From positions 1 through 54,366 of the IMG/VR virus record IMGVR_UViG_3300009509_000539: DNA of 54,366 nucleotides; one strand, written 5' to 3'. The stretch comes from a virus. Below are positions 47,426 to 54,366 of the stretch, one piece after another. The translations under genes were made by a program, and so were the position numbers. Numbering within the stretch: position 1 is the stretch's first letter; each line of letters opens with the position of its first letter. The notes below the pieces were generated by a model. The model saw nothing but the letters and a program-made list of their open reading frames with translations, did no database searches and had not been told where the DNA came from.

Positions 47426-47739
47426 TTTTCAAGCGGGGATCTTGTGAGCAGGAGCTTTTCGAAGGGATGCAAGAAGCCCAAGTCGAAGCTGTTGCTGAAG
47501 AGAGATATAAAAATCAACAACTATTCCTCGAAGCAATGCAGGAATTAAATGCAGCTGCTGAGAGCTTTGAGAAGGCGGGCCGTGTATCCCGAGCAAAGGA
47601 AGTTACACAAGTAATGATGTCATTAGCAGATGACACAAATGAGACGGATGATTCAGAAAAATCTGATATGGACGAGGTAAAAAAGGTATTTATGTTCTTT
47701 GGATTCGGCCCGGACGATCTCAAAGGGCTAGATGATTAA
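47422..47739 (+). CDS. Small helical protein, 105 aa
   Basis: A helical protein with NAAAESFEKAGRVSRAKEVT near residue 45, another copy of the recurring helix motif, and an acidic end (DDTNETDDSEKSDMDEV). It starts at ATGA, overlapping the gene before it. A small head or tail accessory protein is possible. Confidence 0.6.
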   Translation: MIFKRGSCEQELFEGMQEAQVEAVAEERYKNQQLFLEAMQELNAAAESFEKAGRVSRAKEVTQVMMSLADDTNETDDSEKSDMDEVKKVFMFFGFGPDDLKGLDD

Positions 47740-47756
47740 TCTGGTTGGAGGATAAA

Positions 47757-48197
47757 ATGACTACAGACAGACGAGAGATTGCTAAGAAGGCCGCTAAAGA
47801 AGCCGCTCTAGCTACATACGAAGCAGTTATCAATGCGCCTGTACGCAAGGTCGCTGGAACCAATAATTACAGGAATCCTGATTTCAAGGACGTTGCCAAG
47901 GCTGCTGCTGCCGCTGCTTACAATAGCGTCATAAAGCAGGCTCAAGGACTAGCGGCTGCGCCTCCTCCACCTGATCCCATTGGTGGTGCGGCAAGACCGC
48001 TTGGCATCCGTCTAAGAATGGAGCCGAATCCTAATGCTCCCACTATTGCTACTGCAATGGAGTCACCTGGCACGCCAGTCAATCTAGATGCGGTTGAGGC
48101 CGAATGGCCGAGAGTCACTGCCGCTACTGATCTGTTCAGCCCGGAGGAAATCGCTCAGATGCAAAGGGAGCTGAGGACCGCTGGAGCAAGAGTTTAA
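47757..48197 (+). CDS. Ala-rich protein, 146 aa
   Basis: Ala-rich helices open the protein (AKKAAKEAALATYEAV, then AKAAAAAAYNSVIKQA), followed by a Pro/Gly linker and a short C-terminal part. GGAGG 5 bases before the ATG at 47757 marks the start; the TTG at 47745 is less likely. It is the last gene before a terminator. I do not recognise the family. Confidence 0.6.
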   Translation: MTTDRREIAKKAAKEAALATYEAVINAPVRKVAGTNNYRNPDFKDVAKAAAAAAYNSVIKQAQGLAAAPPPPDPIGGAARPLGIRLRMEPNPNAPTIATAMESPGTPVNLDAVEAEWPRVTAATDLFSPEEIAQMQRELRTAGARV

Positions 48198-48217
48198 AAA
48201 GTCCAATAATTCAGATT

Positions 48218-48246
48218 ACAAAGCCCCGGTTACGCCGGGGCTTTGT
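48218..48246 (+). terminator. Hairpin terminator after the 47757 gene
   Basis: ACAAAGCCCCGG (48218-48229) pairs perfectly with CCGGGGCTTTGT (48235-48246), a 12-bp stem with a 5-base loop. The arms end in A/T runs, so it resembles a bidirectional rho-independent terminator, though the T-run after the stem is short. Confidence 0.75.
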
Positions 48247-48293
48247 GCGTTATATCTACAATTGTATGCGAATACTCTCGCATCGAGGTGGAT

Positions 48294-48986
48294 ATGTCAC
48301 TTAAGATTGTACAAATCGGCAACTCGATTCCAGTCTCCTATCCGGTTGATTCTGTAGCAGAATTTGAGCCCGGCATGATTGCCCAGTTTTATATGCGAGG
48401 CAATCAGATTGTCTGCGGCGTCAGCGATGGTAGAGCACCTTTTGGAATCATAGACGACTTTAAAACGCGAGCTTTTACAGCACCATCTATCGATGAAGAG
48501 GTAATTGCCTCAGCTCCCGCTGTGGATATGAATGGCCAGTTAGTTACTCCGATAGATGTTAAATGGGAATTACGTAACCCAAACGTTATCCCATCAAGCT
48601 TTCTCACATCCCCAGTTGATGTGCATTTAATTCCGCGCAATGGTGTGATTGTTTTTCCCGCCGGAACGCCACTTAACTTCGACCTGGATGGCGATGGTGT
48701 TCCAGATTGTATCAGAACAGTCGTTAGCTATACGTATCAAATTCCTAACGTTTCGGGCGATGATTCTACTGCGGGTAGTGGTAGAATTACTGTTTGGTTC
48801 CAAAGAGGAATTTTCCAAACAGATATGTATGAGACTAATCAACGATATCCATTGAACAGTATTCTGTTTGTATCGGAAAATGGGCGGCTTACTACTTCGC
48901 AACCCACGGATGAATATCCCGGTGTAGCGATGGTAACAGGACCACCAGTCGCAGCATTCAGTACGCTCGAATTTATGTGGTTATAA
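48294..48986 (+). CDS. Capsid decoration or head-surface-type protein, 230 aa
   Basis: Beta-rich, with a likely calcium-binding loop DLDGDGVPDC near residue 125 (thrombospondin type 3-like). The N-terminus has IGNSIPVSYPVDSVAEFEPG and a VCGVSDGRAPFGIIDD segment; the C-terminus has a VTGPP segment and ends FMWL. The sequence resembles phage proteins that I would call head decoration or structural proteins, but I cannot prove the family. It resembles the later 49629 product in its C-terminus (...LxxMWL/ILWL). The start at 48294 has GAGGTGG upstream. A free-standing HNH gene follows. Confidence 0.6.
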   Translation: MSLKIVQIGNSIPVSYPVDSVAEFEPGMIAQFYMRGNQIVCGVSDGRAPFGIIDDFKTRAFTAPSIDEEVIASAPAVDMNGQLVTPIDVKWELRNPNVIPSSFLTSPVDVHLIPRNGVIVFPAGTPLNFDLDGDGVPDCIRTVVSYTYQIPNVSGDDSTAGSGRITVWFQRGIFQTDMYETNQRYPLNSILFVSENGRLTTSQPTDEYPGVAMVTGPPVAAFSTLEFMWL

Positions 48987-49014
48987 AATCCTTAATGATT
49001 ACAAGTATTTAGCT

Positions 49015-49632
49015 ATGAAAGAGTATGATTTTAAGGTAGGAGCGGGGCGAGTTTGCTCAAAATGCAAGGTGTATAAGACATCCAAGTATTTTTGGAAACA
49101 GAGAAGCGCTAAGGATGGGCTCTATTCTTGCTGTATTCTTTGCAAGAAAAATATGGAATCTACGGATGCACGCAAAGCTAATCAGCGAAAATGTAAGAGT
49201 GATTGGGTTAAAAGAAATAACAGGCGCTCTCTGGATAACTGGAATAGATGGGATAAGAAAAAAAGAGCACAAGATCCTGCATACAAACTGCGGCGTAATG
49301 TTAAAAATGCAATTCTAGCTTCCGTGAAAAATAGATCATTCAATTCCAAATTGAAACGGCTCAAGGACACTATTTTTGACCACCTACCTTACTCATCAGT
49401 TGAGTTAAAAGTTTATATTGAATCTTTATGGGAACCATGGATGAATTGGAGCAACCATGGTAGGTATAATCCAAGAAGAAAGACTTGGCAAATTGATCAT
49501 ATCATACCCCAAAGTAAGTTGCCGTTCAGTTTATTTGAGGACGATAATTTTCAAGAGCTGTGGGCGCTAAAAAATCTACGACCACTTGAGACTGTTGCCA
49601 ACATAAAGAAGGGCAACAAGGTGGCATTATGA
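49015..49632 (+). CDS. Free-standing HNH homing endonuclease
   Basis: Cuts DNA at specific sites and so promotes its own spread. An N-terminal Cys motif CSKCKVYKTSKYFWKQRSA, with CCILCKK after it, looks like the zinc part of HNH homing enzymes. The HNH core is WQIDHIIPQSKLPF and then ALKNLRPLE and NIKKGNK, including the His-Asp-Asn/His pattern. It lies between two genes of the late block and ends in the overlap with the next gene. A weak start region (no clear Shine-Dalgarno) fits a recent insertion. Confidence 0.85.
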   Translation: MKEYDFKVGAGRVCSKCKVYKTSKYFWKQRSAKDGLYSCCILCKKNMESTDARKANQRKCKSDWVKRNNRRSLDNWNRWDKKKRAQDPAYKLRRNVKNAILASVKNRSFNSKLKRLKDTIFDHLPYSSVELKVYIESLWEPWMNWSNHGRYNPRRKTWQIDHIIPQSKLPFSLFEDDNFQELWALKNLRPLETVANIKKGNKVAL

Positions 49633-50039
49633 AAGTCAAATTCAGACTGGTAGAGTCTGAGAACCCATTCCCAATGAGATTTCCGGTCAAGCCGGGCGTC
49701 AAGCTTATGCCCGGCGATGTAGTTAAGATTGTCACTTATCAGGATGATCTAGTCGCCGATAAGTGTGATGGATACAATGCTTTAGGACTTCTTGGTAATA
49801 AATGTGTCGGGGATGAGGGGATTGATTACACTATCCAGGCCCAAATCTATCCTCAGCGAATGATAGCTGACGTGGGAAGGTTCGATCGAAAGAACAAAAT
49901 CGGAATTGGGAGTTCATTGTATTGTAATAAGCGTGGTGTTCTCAGTAGTAAGAAGCCGTATCTGGGTGCGATGGTACTAGCAAAAGTGATTACCCCAGCC
50001 AACGAAGAAAAGAGCCATATGCAGATTTTGTGGCTTTAA
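49629..50039 (+). CDS. Probable head decoration-like protein, 136 aa
   Basis: A beta-rich protein with VKPGVKLMPGDVVKIVTYQD and YNALGLLGNK, then IGIGSSLYCNKRGVLS and LGAMVLAKVI, ending ILWL. Its layout resembles the 48294 protein, with a surface loop followed by a similar C-terminus, so it may be a distant paralogue on the capsid. Its start overlaps the end of the HNH gene (ATGA), so the HNH insertion probably separated neighbours. Confidence 0.6.
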   Translation: MKVKFRLVESENPFPMRFPVKPGVKLMPGDVVKIVTYQDDLVADKCDGYNALGLLGNKCVGDEGIDYTIQAQIYPQRMIADVGRFDRKNKIGIGSSLYCNKRGVLSSKKPYLGAMVLAKVITPANEEKSHMQILWL

Positions 50040-50103
50040 ACAACAACGCATAGCAAGGCATAATGATAGACTTTTTGCCATACCCATAGCGAAGGTGTTG
50101 CCC

Positions 50104-50427
50104 ATGATGGACCCGGTTTACAAGGAATTTTTCACCGATCGTCAGACACAGCGAGTTCTCAATAGCTCGGAAGTCTGGCGTAATTACTCACAAGCCGAGT
50201 TGGCTTACGATGAGATTCGTGCCAAACAAGCTGAGGAAGAGCGGCTTGATCGAGAAAATCAATTAATGGCTGATGTGGAGGCGGTCCGCCAGAAGGTGGC
50301 AAGCAACCCAAAGCTAAAGGCGTATCTCAAGAAGGTGGCTAATCTTCTTGAACAGCAACCAGAGCTGAAAGCAAAGGTAGATCCCAATTTCATCAGGGGT
50401 CTAGAGTTGCTTGACCTTGAGGACTAA
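50104..50427 (+). CDS. Hypothetical protein, 107 aa
   Basis: I do not recognise this protein. It is helical, with a tail of charged helices (AELAYDEIRAKQAEEERLDR, then YLKKVANLLEQQPELKAKVD). The start is taken at ATG 50104 after AAGGTG; a GTG at 50095 is possible. It may be a small scaffold or adaptor. It leads into the next gene 1 base later. Confidence 0.5.
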   Translation: MMDPVYKEFFTDRQTQRVLNSSEVWRNYSQAELAYDEIRAKQAEEERLDRENQLMADVEAVRQKVASNPKLKAYLKKVANLLEQQPELKAKVDPNFIRGLELLDLED

Positions 50428-50428
50428 C

Positions 50429-52207
50429 ATGGTGATTGCAAAGTACACAGACAACCTATACGCATCTGAAGTATACCGTGAGCTTGAGCGTCAGGCAGTC
50501 CGCAAGGGACAATTCAAGCCTACTGATGAAGAGTTGGTCAAGCTCGCTGCACAACAGATTAACCAGGAAAAACCAGAACCACCCCTCAGTGCTGAGCCAT
50601 CCGATGATCTAGTACAGGATGTTGCTCGCCTTGCTTATGCCATGCGGCGTAAGGGATTTGTTGCTCAAGCGGAAGATCTTGAGCAGAAACTTCTTTTGTA
50701 CAAGACAGCTGAGTCTGCCCTGTACAATGTCACTCCTGAGTCCAATATGGATTTCGTTCACTTCTCTCATCGGGATGGTGATGTGGAAATCATCGAAGGT
50801 TCTGGAGAGCTTGGAACTGTAGAGACGATTGACAGTCTGGCAAAGAAGATTCGAGATATTGCTGAGAAGGAGCCATCGGGAAAAGCCCCGGGTAAGTCCG
50901 CTTCTTTAGAGGAGCTAGCAGCTTTGATTAAGGAAGCTGCGAGCGAATTTGCAAACGTATATAGAACAATCAATGAAAAGATTGATGCTTTTCCTCTGAT
51001 TAGCGGATTGGGATTGACATTTGCCGGAAAGAATTTCGTCACTGATACGGCTGCCAGAGATTTGTATGTAAAGCTAGCTAAGAAAGATGTGGCTACTGTA
51101 CAGAGGGCCGCAGAGATGTATCGCTGGATGTTATCAAAGGGGTTCAGAGAACTGACTCATCCCGAGTTTCTAGCGTTCATTCAAAAGAACCTTGAAAATG
51201 CCAATCCAGTTAGAGAAGTCGCTAATAAGTTTGGTGTTGAAATCCAATCAATGAATGGCGTCTCGGGTTATACATTTGGTGGTAAAGAAGTATATACACT
51301 TTCGGACTTAACGGCAAAATATCCCGAGCGAGATAACTCCAAACTAGCGCAGTTCAATCCGAATTCAATCTATTTGCAAACTCTTAGACTTTATGGTACC
51401 GCAGATAAGGGAACCAATACTCCTGTTGGATGGATGCTAAATAGTCAAAAAGCATCTGATTATGCAGAAAGGCTCCGTCAGGCATACTACACGAATTTCA
51501 GTGATCCGGCATATGGTGCATATTTTGCCGATTTGAATAAGGCAAATGAGTTAATCAAGGGTCTTCCCGGTCAAATGTACAATAGAGTGAGGGGTGCTAG
51601 GGTAAAAGATCCTGGTAAGGTGAGGGATAGATTTGGAGCTATTGATCTGGATAAAGCCTTAAAACCAGTTTTTGATTCTCAGAAGGCAATCAATAACGCA
51701 CTGAATAGTAACGAAGGAAAATGGACCATTGCAGGTTTGGGAGCATTAGGTTACAAAGAGCATGCAGATACGATTCGTAAATGGGGTGAAGAGATACTAA
51801 CCACTACGTTTCCAGAGGCGCAGACTGCTATTAGCGGTAAAGAAGTAGAGGTAGTAGATATTTCTCCAGCTTTTGCAAAGATGGATGAAGCTATTCGGTT
51901 CTGGAATGAGACTGGCCGTCTTACAAGGGATCCAAATGTAAAAGCAGGGGCTGGGAGAAACATTGATCAAGTAGAAGCACTCCGCACGGCAATCAGTGGC
52001 GTTGGTTTGGAAGGTAGCGCTCGTAAGTCCCGTGACCAGTTGGATAAACAATTGTCTGCTAATGATTATGCCAGTTTCCGTGAGTTACTTGCTGATTTGG
52101 ATACGGTAATAGAGCGAGCCAAAGCTGACAGGGATAAAGCTGTTTACCAACAAGAAGAGGCGAGAGTTAAGCGACAGGTACAAGAAGAAGGTGGTACATG
52201 GAGATGA
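50429..52207 (+). CDS. Large hypothetical protein, 592 aa
   Basis: I do not recognise this protein. The start at 50429 has GAGGA 7 bases upstream. Near residue 65 it has DDLVQDVARLAYAMRRKGFV, then AQAEDLEQKLLLYKTAES, a clear version of the recurring helix motif. The middle is mixed and the C-terminal part has WNETGRLTRDPNV, which is similar to a motif in the next protein (WWGQTGRGSLTHADG). It lies in the late block, so a structural or tail-associated role is likely. Confidence 0.55.
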   Translation: MVIAKYTDNLYASEVYRELERQAVRKGQFKPTDEELVKLAAQQINQEKPEPPLSAEPSDDLVQDVARLAYAMRRKGFVAQAEDLEQKLLLYKTAESALYNVTPESNMDFVHFSHRDGDVEIIEGSGELGTVETIDSLAKKIRDIAEKEPSGKAPGKSASLEELAALIKEAASEFANVYRTINEKIDAFPLISGLGLTFAGKNFVTDTAARDLYVKLAKKDVATVQRAAEMYRWMLSKGFRELTHPEFLAFIQKNLENANPVREVANKFGVEIQSMNGVSGYTFGGKEVYTLSDLTAKYPERDNSKLAQFNPNSIYLQTLRLYGTADKGTNTPVGWMLNSQKASDYAERLRQAYYTNFSDPAYGAYFADLNKANELIKGLPGQMYNRVRGARVKDPGKVRDRFGAIDLDKALKPVFDSQKAINNALNSNEGKWTIAGLGALGYKEHADTIRKWGEEILTTTFPEAQTAISGKEVEVVDISPAFAKMDEAIRFWNETGRLTRDPNVKAGAGRNIDQVEALRTAISGVGLEGSARKSRDQLDKQLSANDYASFRELLADLDTVIERAKADRDKAVYQQEEARVKRQVQEEGGTWR

Positions 52208-54075
52208 AAAAAAGCGCAAAGCTAAGTGATAAGACCCCATCTGCTTTCACTGGAGGAGCACCTGCTCGCCCAGTAACTGGTCCTGGTGCAGCCCGGACTC
52301 GTCCAAGTGGTCGGGGTGGAGTAGCTGCGGCGAAGGCTCGGGGTATCTCTGACAAGCAAGCTAGTACTGTTGCCACTATGCAGAAAGTAATGAGTAAACT
52401 CAATACAGAACTGCAAAATACGAGTAAAGCAGAAAAAGCTCTTCAAGCTATCACACCTGAAGGTGGACAAGCTCCTCAGAATTATCAGAGTGCCAAAGCT
52501 ATTTCGGATGAGGCTCGCTGGTGGGGACAAACTGGCAGGGGAAGTTTGACCCATGCTGATGGTATTTGGGGTCCGAATACTAAGAAAGCTCTCGCGAGAA
52601 TCAAGCAATTTATTGCTGATACAAAGATTCAAGGTGTCCTAATCCAAGAAGGCGAAGGCGAGCGTCCATATGGAGAAATGGATGATGCAGCTATCATCAA
52701 GATGGCTGATGACAATATCGTCAACCTTGGTCGCTTGTTTGATAAACTTGGTATGGATGTACCTGTTGCAGCCAAAGGTCGTGGTGGCTCGGGATTCATT
52801 CTCGATCAGGTTCCCCGCGAATTATCAGCAGAAGCTGCTACTTCTAAGGAGCCATGGCCGACGTTTTGGGGTGAAGTGCCAATCACCGTAGGTGATTTAG
52901 TTAGTTTTGATCGATTCTTCCAATTTCTTGAAGGTCTAACTTATACAGCTTGTAAGCCTTTAGAGGGTCGAGAGCTTGAAGCATTTGATCGTTCCCACAA
53001 AGAGAAAAGAAAGAAGCCAGGCAGGCGGGATTTTGGATTTGCTGACGATGGAGAGATTCAACAGTTAGCTGAAGAGGTTCTCAGTAATTCGATTTGGAAG
53101 TTTGCTGTACCAACTGGTCAGTTAGATATCAATGACGCCGAACCAGAAGCGGAACCAGAGGTAAAGCCGGAAGCAGAACCGGCAGAAGAGAAAAAACCGA
53201 CTATTAAAGAAGAGATGGCAGCTGGTCGAATAAAGGATCCCTGGGCTGGGAAGATAGGGGTTCTTTGTTTCTATACCATCGATGACATGCTCAAATGGTT
53301 CTATAGCCGAGCAAGGATGGTTTATGGTCAGTTGTATACATTGAGTCAAGAATCAGCACCACATCCTGTTCGTAAAGGACCCGGTGGTACACCTGTTGGT
53401 ATCAGTGAACAAGATTTAAGAGCTGCAAATTCTTATTTAGCGGCTGTTGAAAAGTGGCGAAGATTTTGGGGACGTATCAAGCCTCGTATTCTCGAAATGA
53501 TTCAGGATTCAAAACACCCAGTTGTTACGATTGAGATGATTATTGAAGCTGGTGCTGGTGAGCTTGGTGGTGCTGAGCCAGGTGGTCCTGGAGCAGGTCG
53601 TTCTCGTCCAGGTGCGGGCGGAGGAGGAATCACTATTCCTGGCGAGGTAACTTATGATGAGGTTGCAGCCAAGGGACCAGTCGATGAAAATATGCCTTTT
53701 CAGCGTTTGGTTGATATTGGATTCAAATTCAACTCCGAGGGTGATTTAAGATCAAGAACGCTCGGCGGTCGATTACCAGATATCAATCGAAGATCTTGGC
53801 GTCGTAACTGGAAGCATATCGCTTTGGCAAATGTTGCTGGCGATACAGATACTGAGAGACTTCGAAAATTCCCAACCTGGGCAAGGGTAGTTCGTGAGGC
53901 GATTAGAGAATTGTATGCAGATTGGCGTGAACAGTTTGGTTCAGAAACAGATCCTGGCGTCATAGCTCAACAGAACGATCAATGGGCTCAATGGGGAAAT
54001 ACTATCCGGTCGGCGATTTATCGTGCACACAGAGATATGCCGTATGCTTTAGCTGAAGCTGAGGGTAAGGTATAA
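52198..54075 (+). CDS. Protein with peptidoglycan-binding-like motif, 625 aa
   Basis: Residues about 100-145 contain WWGQTGRGSLTHADG and then IWGPNTKKALARIKQF, close to the peptidoglycan-binding type 1 motif (DGxWGxxT, then AL). A Gly/Arg-rich N-terminus precedes it. An acidic Pro/Glu/Ala-rich linker (EPEAEPEVKPEAEPA) lies near residue 310 and a Gly-rich linker near residue 470, followed by helical parts. It has no clear lytic enzyme motif. It could be a tail protein that recognises cell wall, or an internal protein with an unrelated use of that fold. It overlaps the previous gene by 10 bases. Confidence 0.6.
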   Translation: MEMKKSAKLSDKTPSAFTGGAPARPVTGPGAARTRPSGRGGVAAAKARGISDKQASTVATMQKVMSKLNTELQNTSKAEKALQAITPEGGQAPQNYQSAKAISDEARWWGQTGRGSLTHADGIWGPNTKKALARIKQFIADTKIQGVLIQEGEGERPYGEMDDAAIIKMADDNIVNLGRLFDKLGMDVPVAAKGRGGSGFILDQVPRELSAEAATSKEPWPTFWGEVPITVGDLVSFDRFFQFLEGLTYTACKPLEGRELEAFDRSHKEKRKKPGRRDFGFADDGEIQQLAEEVLSNSIWKFAVPTGQLDINDAEPEAEPEVKPEAEPAEEKKPTIKEEMAAGRIKDPWAGKIGVLCFYTIDDMLKWFYSRARMVYGQLYTLSQESAPHPVRKGPGGTPVGISEQDLRAANSYLAAVEKWRRFWGRIKPRILEMIQDSKHPVVTIEMIIEAGAGELGGAEPGGPGAGRSRPGAGGGGITIPGEVTYDEVAAKGPVDENMPFQRLVDIGFKFNSEGDLRSRTLGGRLPDINRRSWRRNWKHIALANVAGDTDTERLRKFPTWARVVREAIRELYADWREQFGSETDPGVIAQQNDQWAQWGNTIRSAIYRAHRDMPYALAEAEGKV

Positions 54076-54085
54076 ACGGAGACAA

Positions 54086-54366
54086 ATGGACGGTGAGATT
54101 CAGTATGTTGCTGATACATTCCTGCTCGAAAGGACTTTTCAGATCCTCGCTGAACTAGAAGAAGGCGATGGTCCTCTGAAGAAGTATGCTTTCGATCTCG
54201 GTTCCGTTCTGAGTAGTATCGGGGATTCAATCAAGACTTTTGTAGGTGGCCAGATTCATGGAAAGGACTCAGGAGGAGTAGCTCGTACAGTTACCAATTT
54301 CTTGGCTCCGGCTATATTTTTCCGCTTACATCCTCTTTTGGGCATCCTAGTAACAGCTGGTCAGCT
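54086..54366 (+). CDS. Start of a gene cut by the window end
   Basis: An ATG at 54086 with GGAGA 4 bases upstream opens a frame that runs through the window end, giving 93 residues with no stop. The visible part is helical with a hydrophobic stretch near the end (FLAPAIFFRLHPLLGILVTA) that could be a membrane or lipid-interacting helix. I cannot name it. Confidence 0.6.
   Translation, partial: MDGEIQYVADTFLLERTFQILAELEEGDGPLKKYAFDLGSVLSSIGDSIKTFVGGQIHGKDSGGVARTVTNFLAPAIFFRLHPLLGILVTAGQ

Noticed and set aside
1-54366. tRNA genes
   Set aside because: I saw no cloverleaf-like sequence in the short intergenic gaps. A dedicated search would be decisive.

Overview
The window is a continuous piece of a large tailed double-stranded DNA bacteriophage genome. 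Every supported gene lies on the + strand, most neighbours overlap by ATGA or sit within a few bases, and no stretch over about 100 bases lacks a gene. The two ends cut through genes. Hallmarks are a terminase large subunit, a portal protein and a probable prohead protease/scaffold protein. They sit beside T4-like recombination genes (RecA/UvsX, a probable UvsY, a gp32-like single-strand binding protein, endonuclease VII) and a bacterial-type DNA polymerase III alpha. I see no ribosomal, metabolic or plasmid genes that would suggest a cellular chromosome. The host cannot be read from the sequence.

Layout. Bases 1-15876 are mainly nucleotide metabolism, replication and recombination: dNMP kinase, Cas4/AddB-like Fe-S nuclease, a full-length trigger factor, DnaE split into two genes by a split intein with a homing endonuclease gene between them, then UvsY-like, RecA, and ssDNA-binding protein. 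A strong intrinsic terminator follows. Bases 15973-19119 hold endonuclease VII, DnaJ, a zinc-ribbon protein, a DnaG-type Toprim primase and a sigma-region-4-like protein, closed by a second terminator. From 19248 the genes look like virion assembly genes: very large helical or proline-rich proteins, a CCA-adding-type nucleotidyltransferase, a protein with a probable programmed -1 frameshift, TerL (with a LAGLIDADG intein), portal, a tyrosine-phosphatase-like protein, protease/scaffold, a Lys/Glu/Asp-rich protein, decoration-like proteins (with an HNH homing endonuclease between two of them), and a protein with a peptidoglycan-binding-like motif. No major capsid or tail gene could be named with confidence.

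How the parts fit. DnaE, primase, SSB, RecA/UvsY, endonuclease VII and the Cas4-like nuclease would form a recombination-linked replication system ending in branch resolution before packaging by TerL through the portal. Trigger factor and DnaJ suggest phage-directed protein folding or replisome remodelling with host DnaK. Mobile elements are dense: one split intein with its endonuclease, one full intein and one free-standing HNH gene.

The most notable items are: (1) a slippery A-run, 6-base spacer and perfect 12-bp stem at 32149-32196 that would fuse a 494-residue protein to a 124-residue extension; (2) the fractured dnaE; (3) the phage trigger factor plus DnaJ; (4) a phosphatase and a nucleotidyltransferase inside the structural block; (5) an in-frame internal start that would give a separate scaffold; (6) a recurring short helical motif in many of the structural-block proteins.
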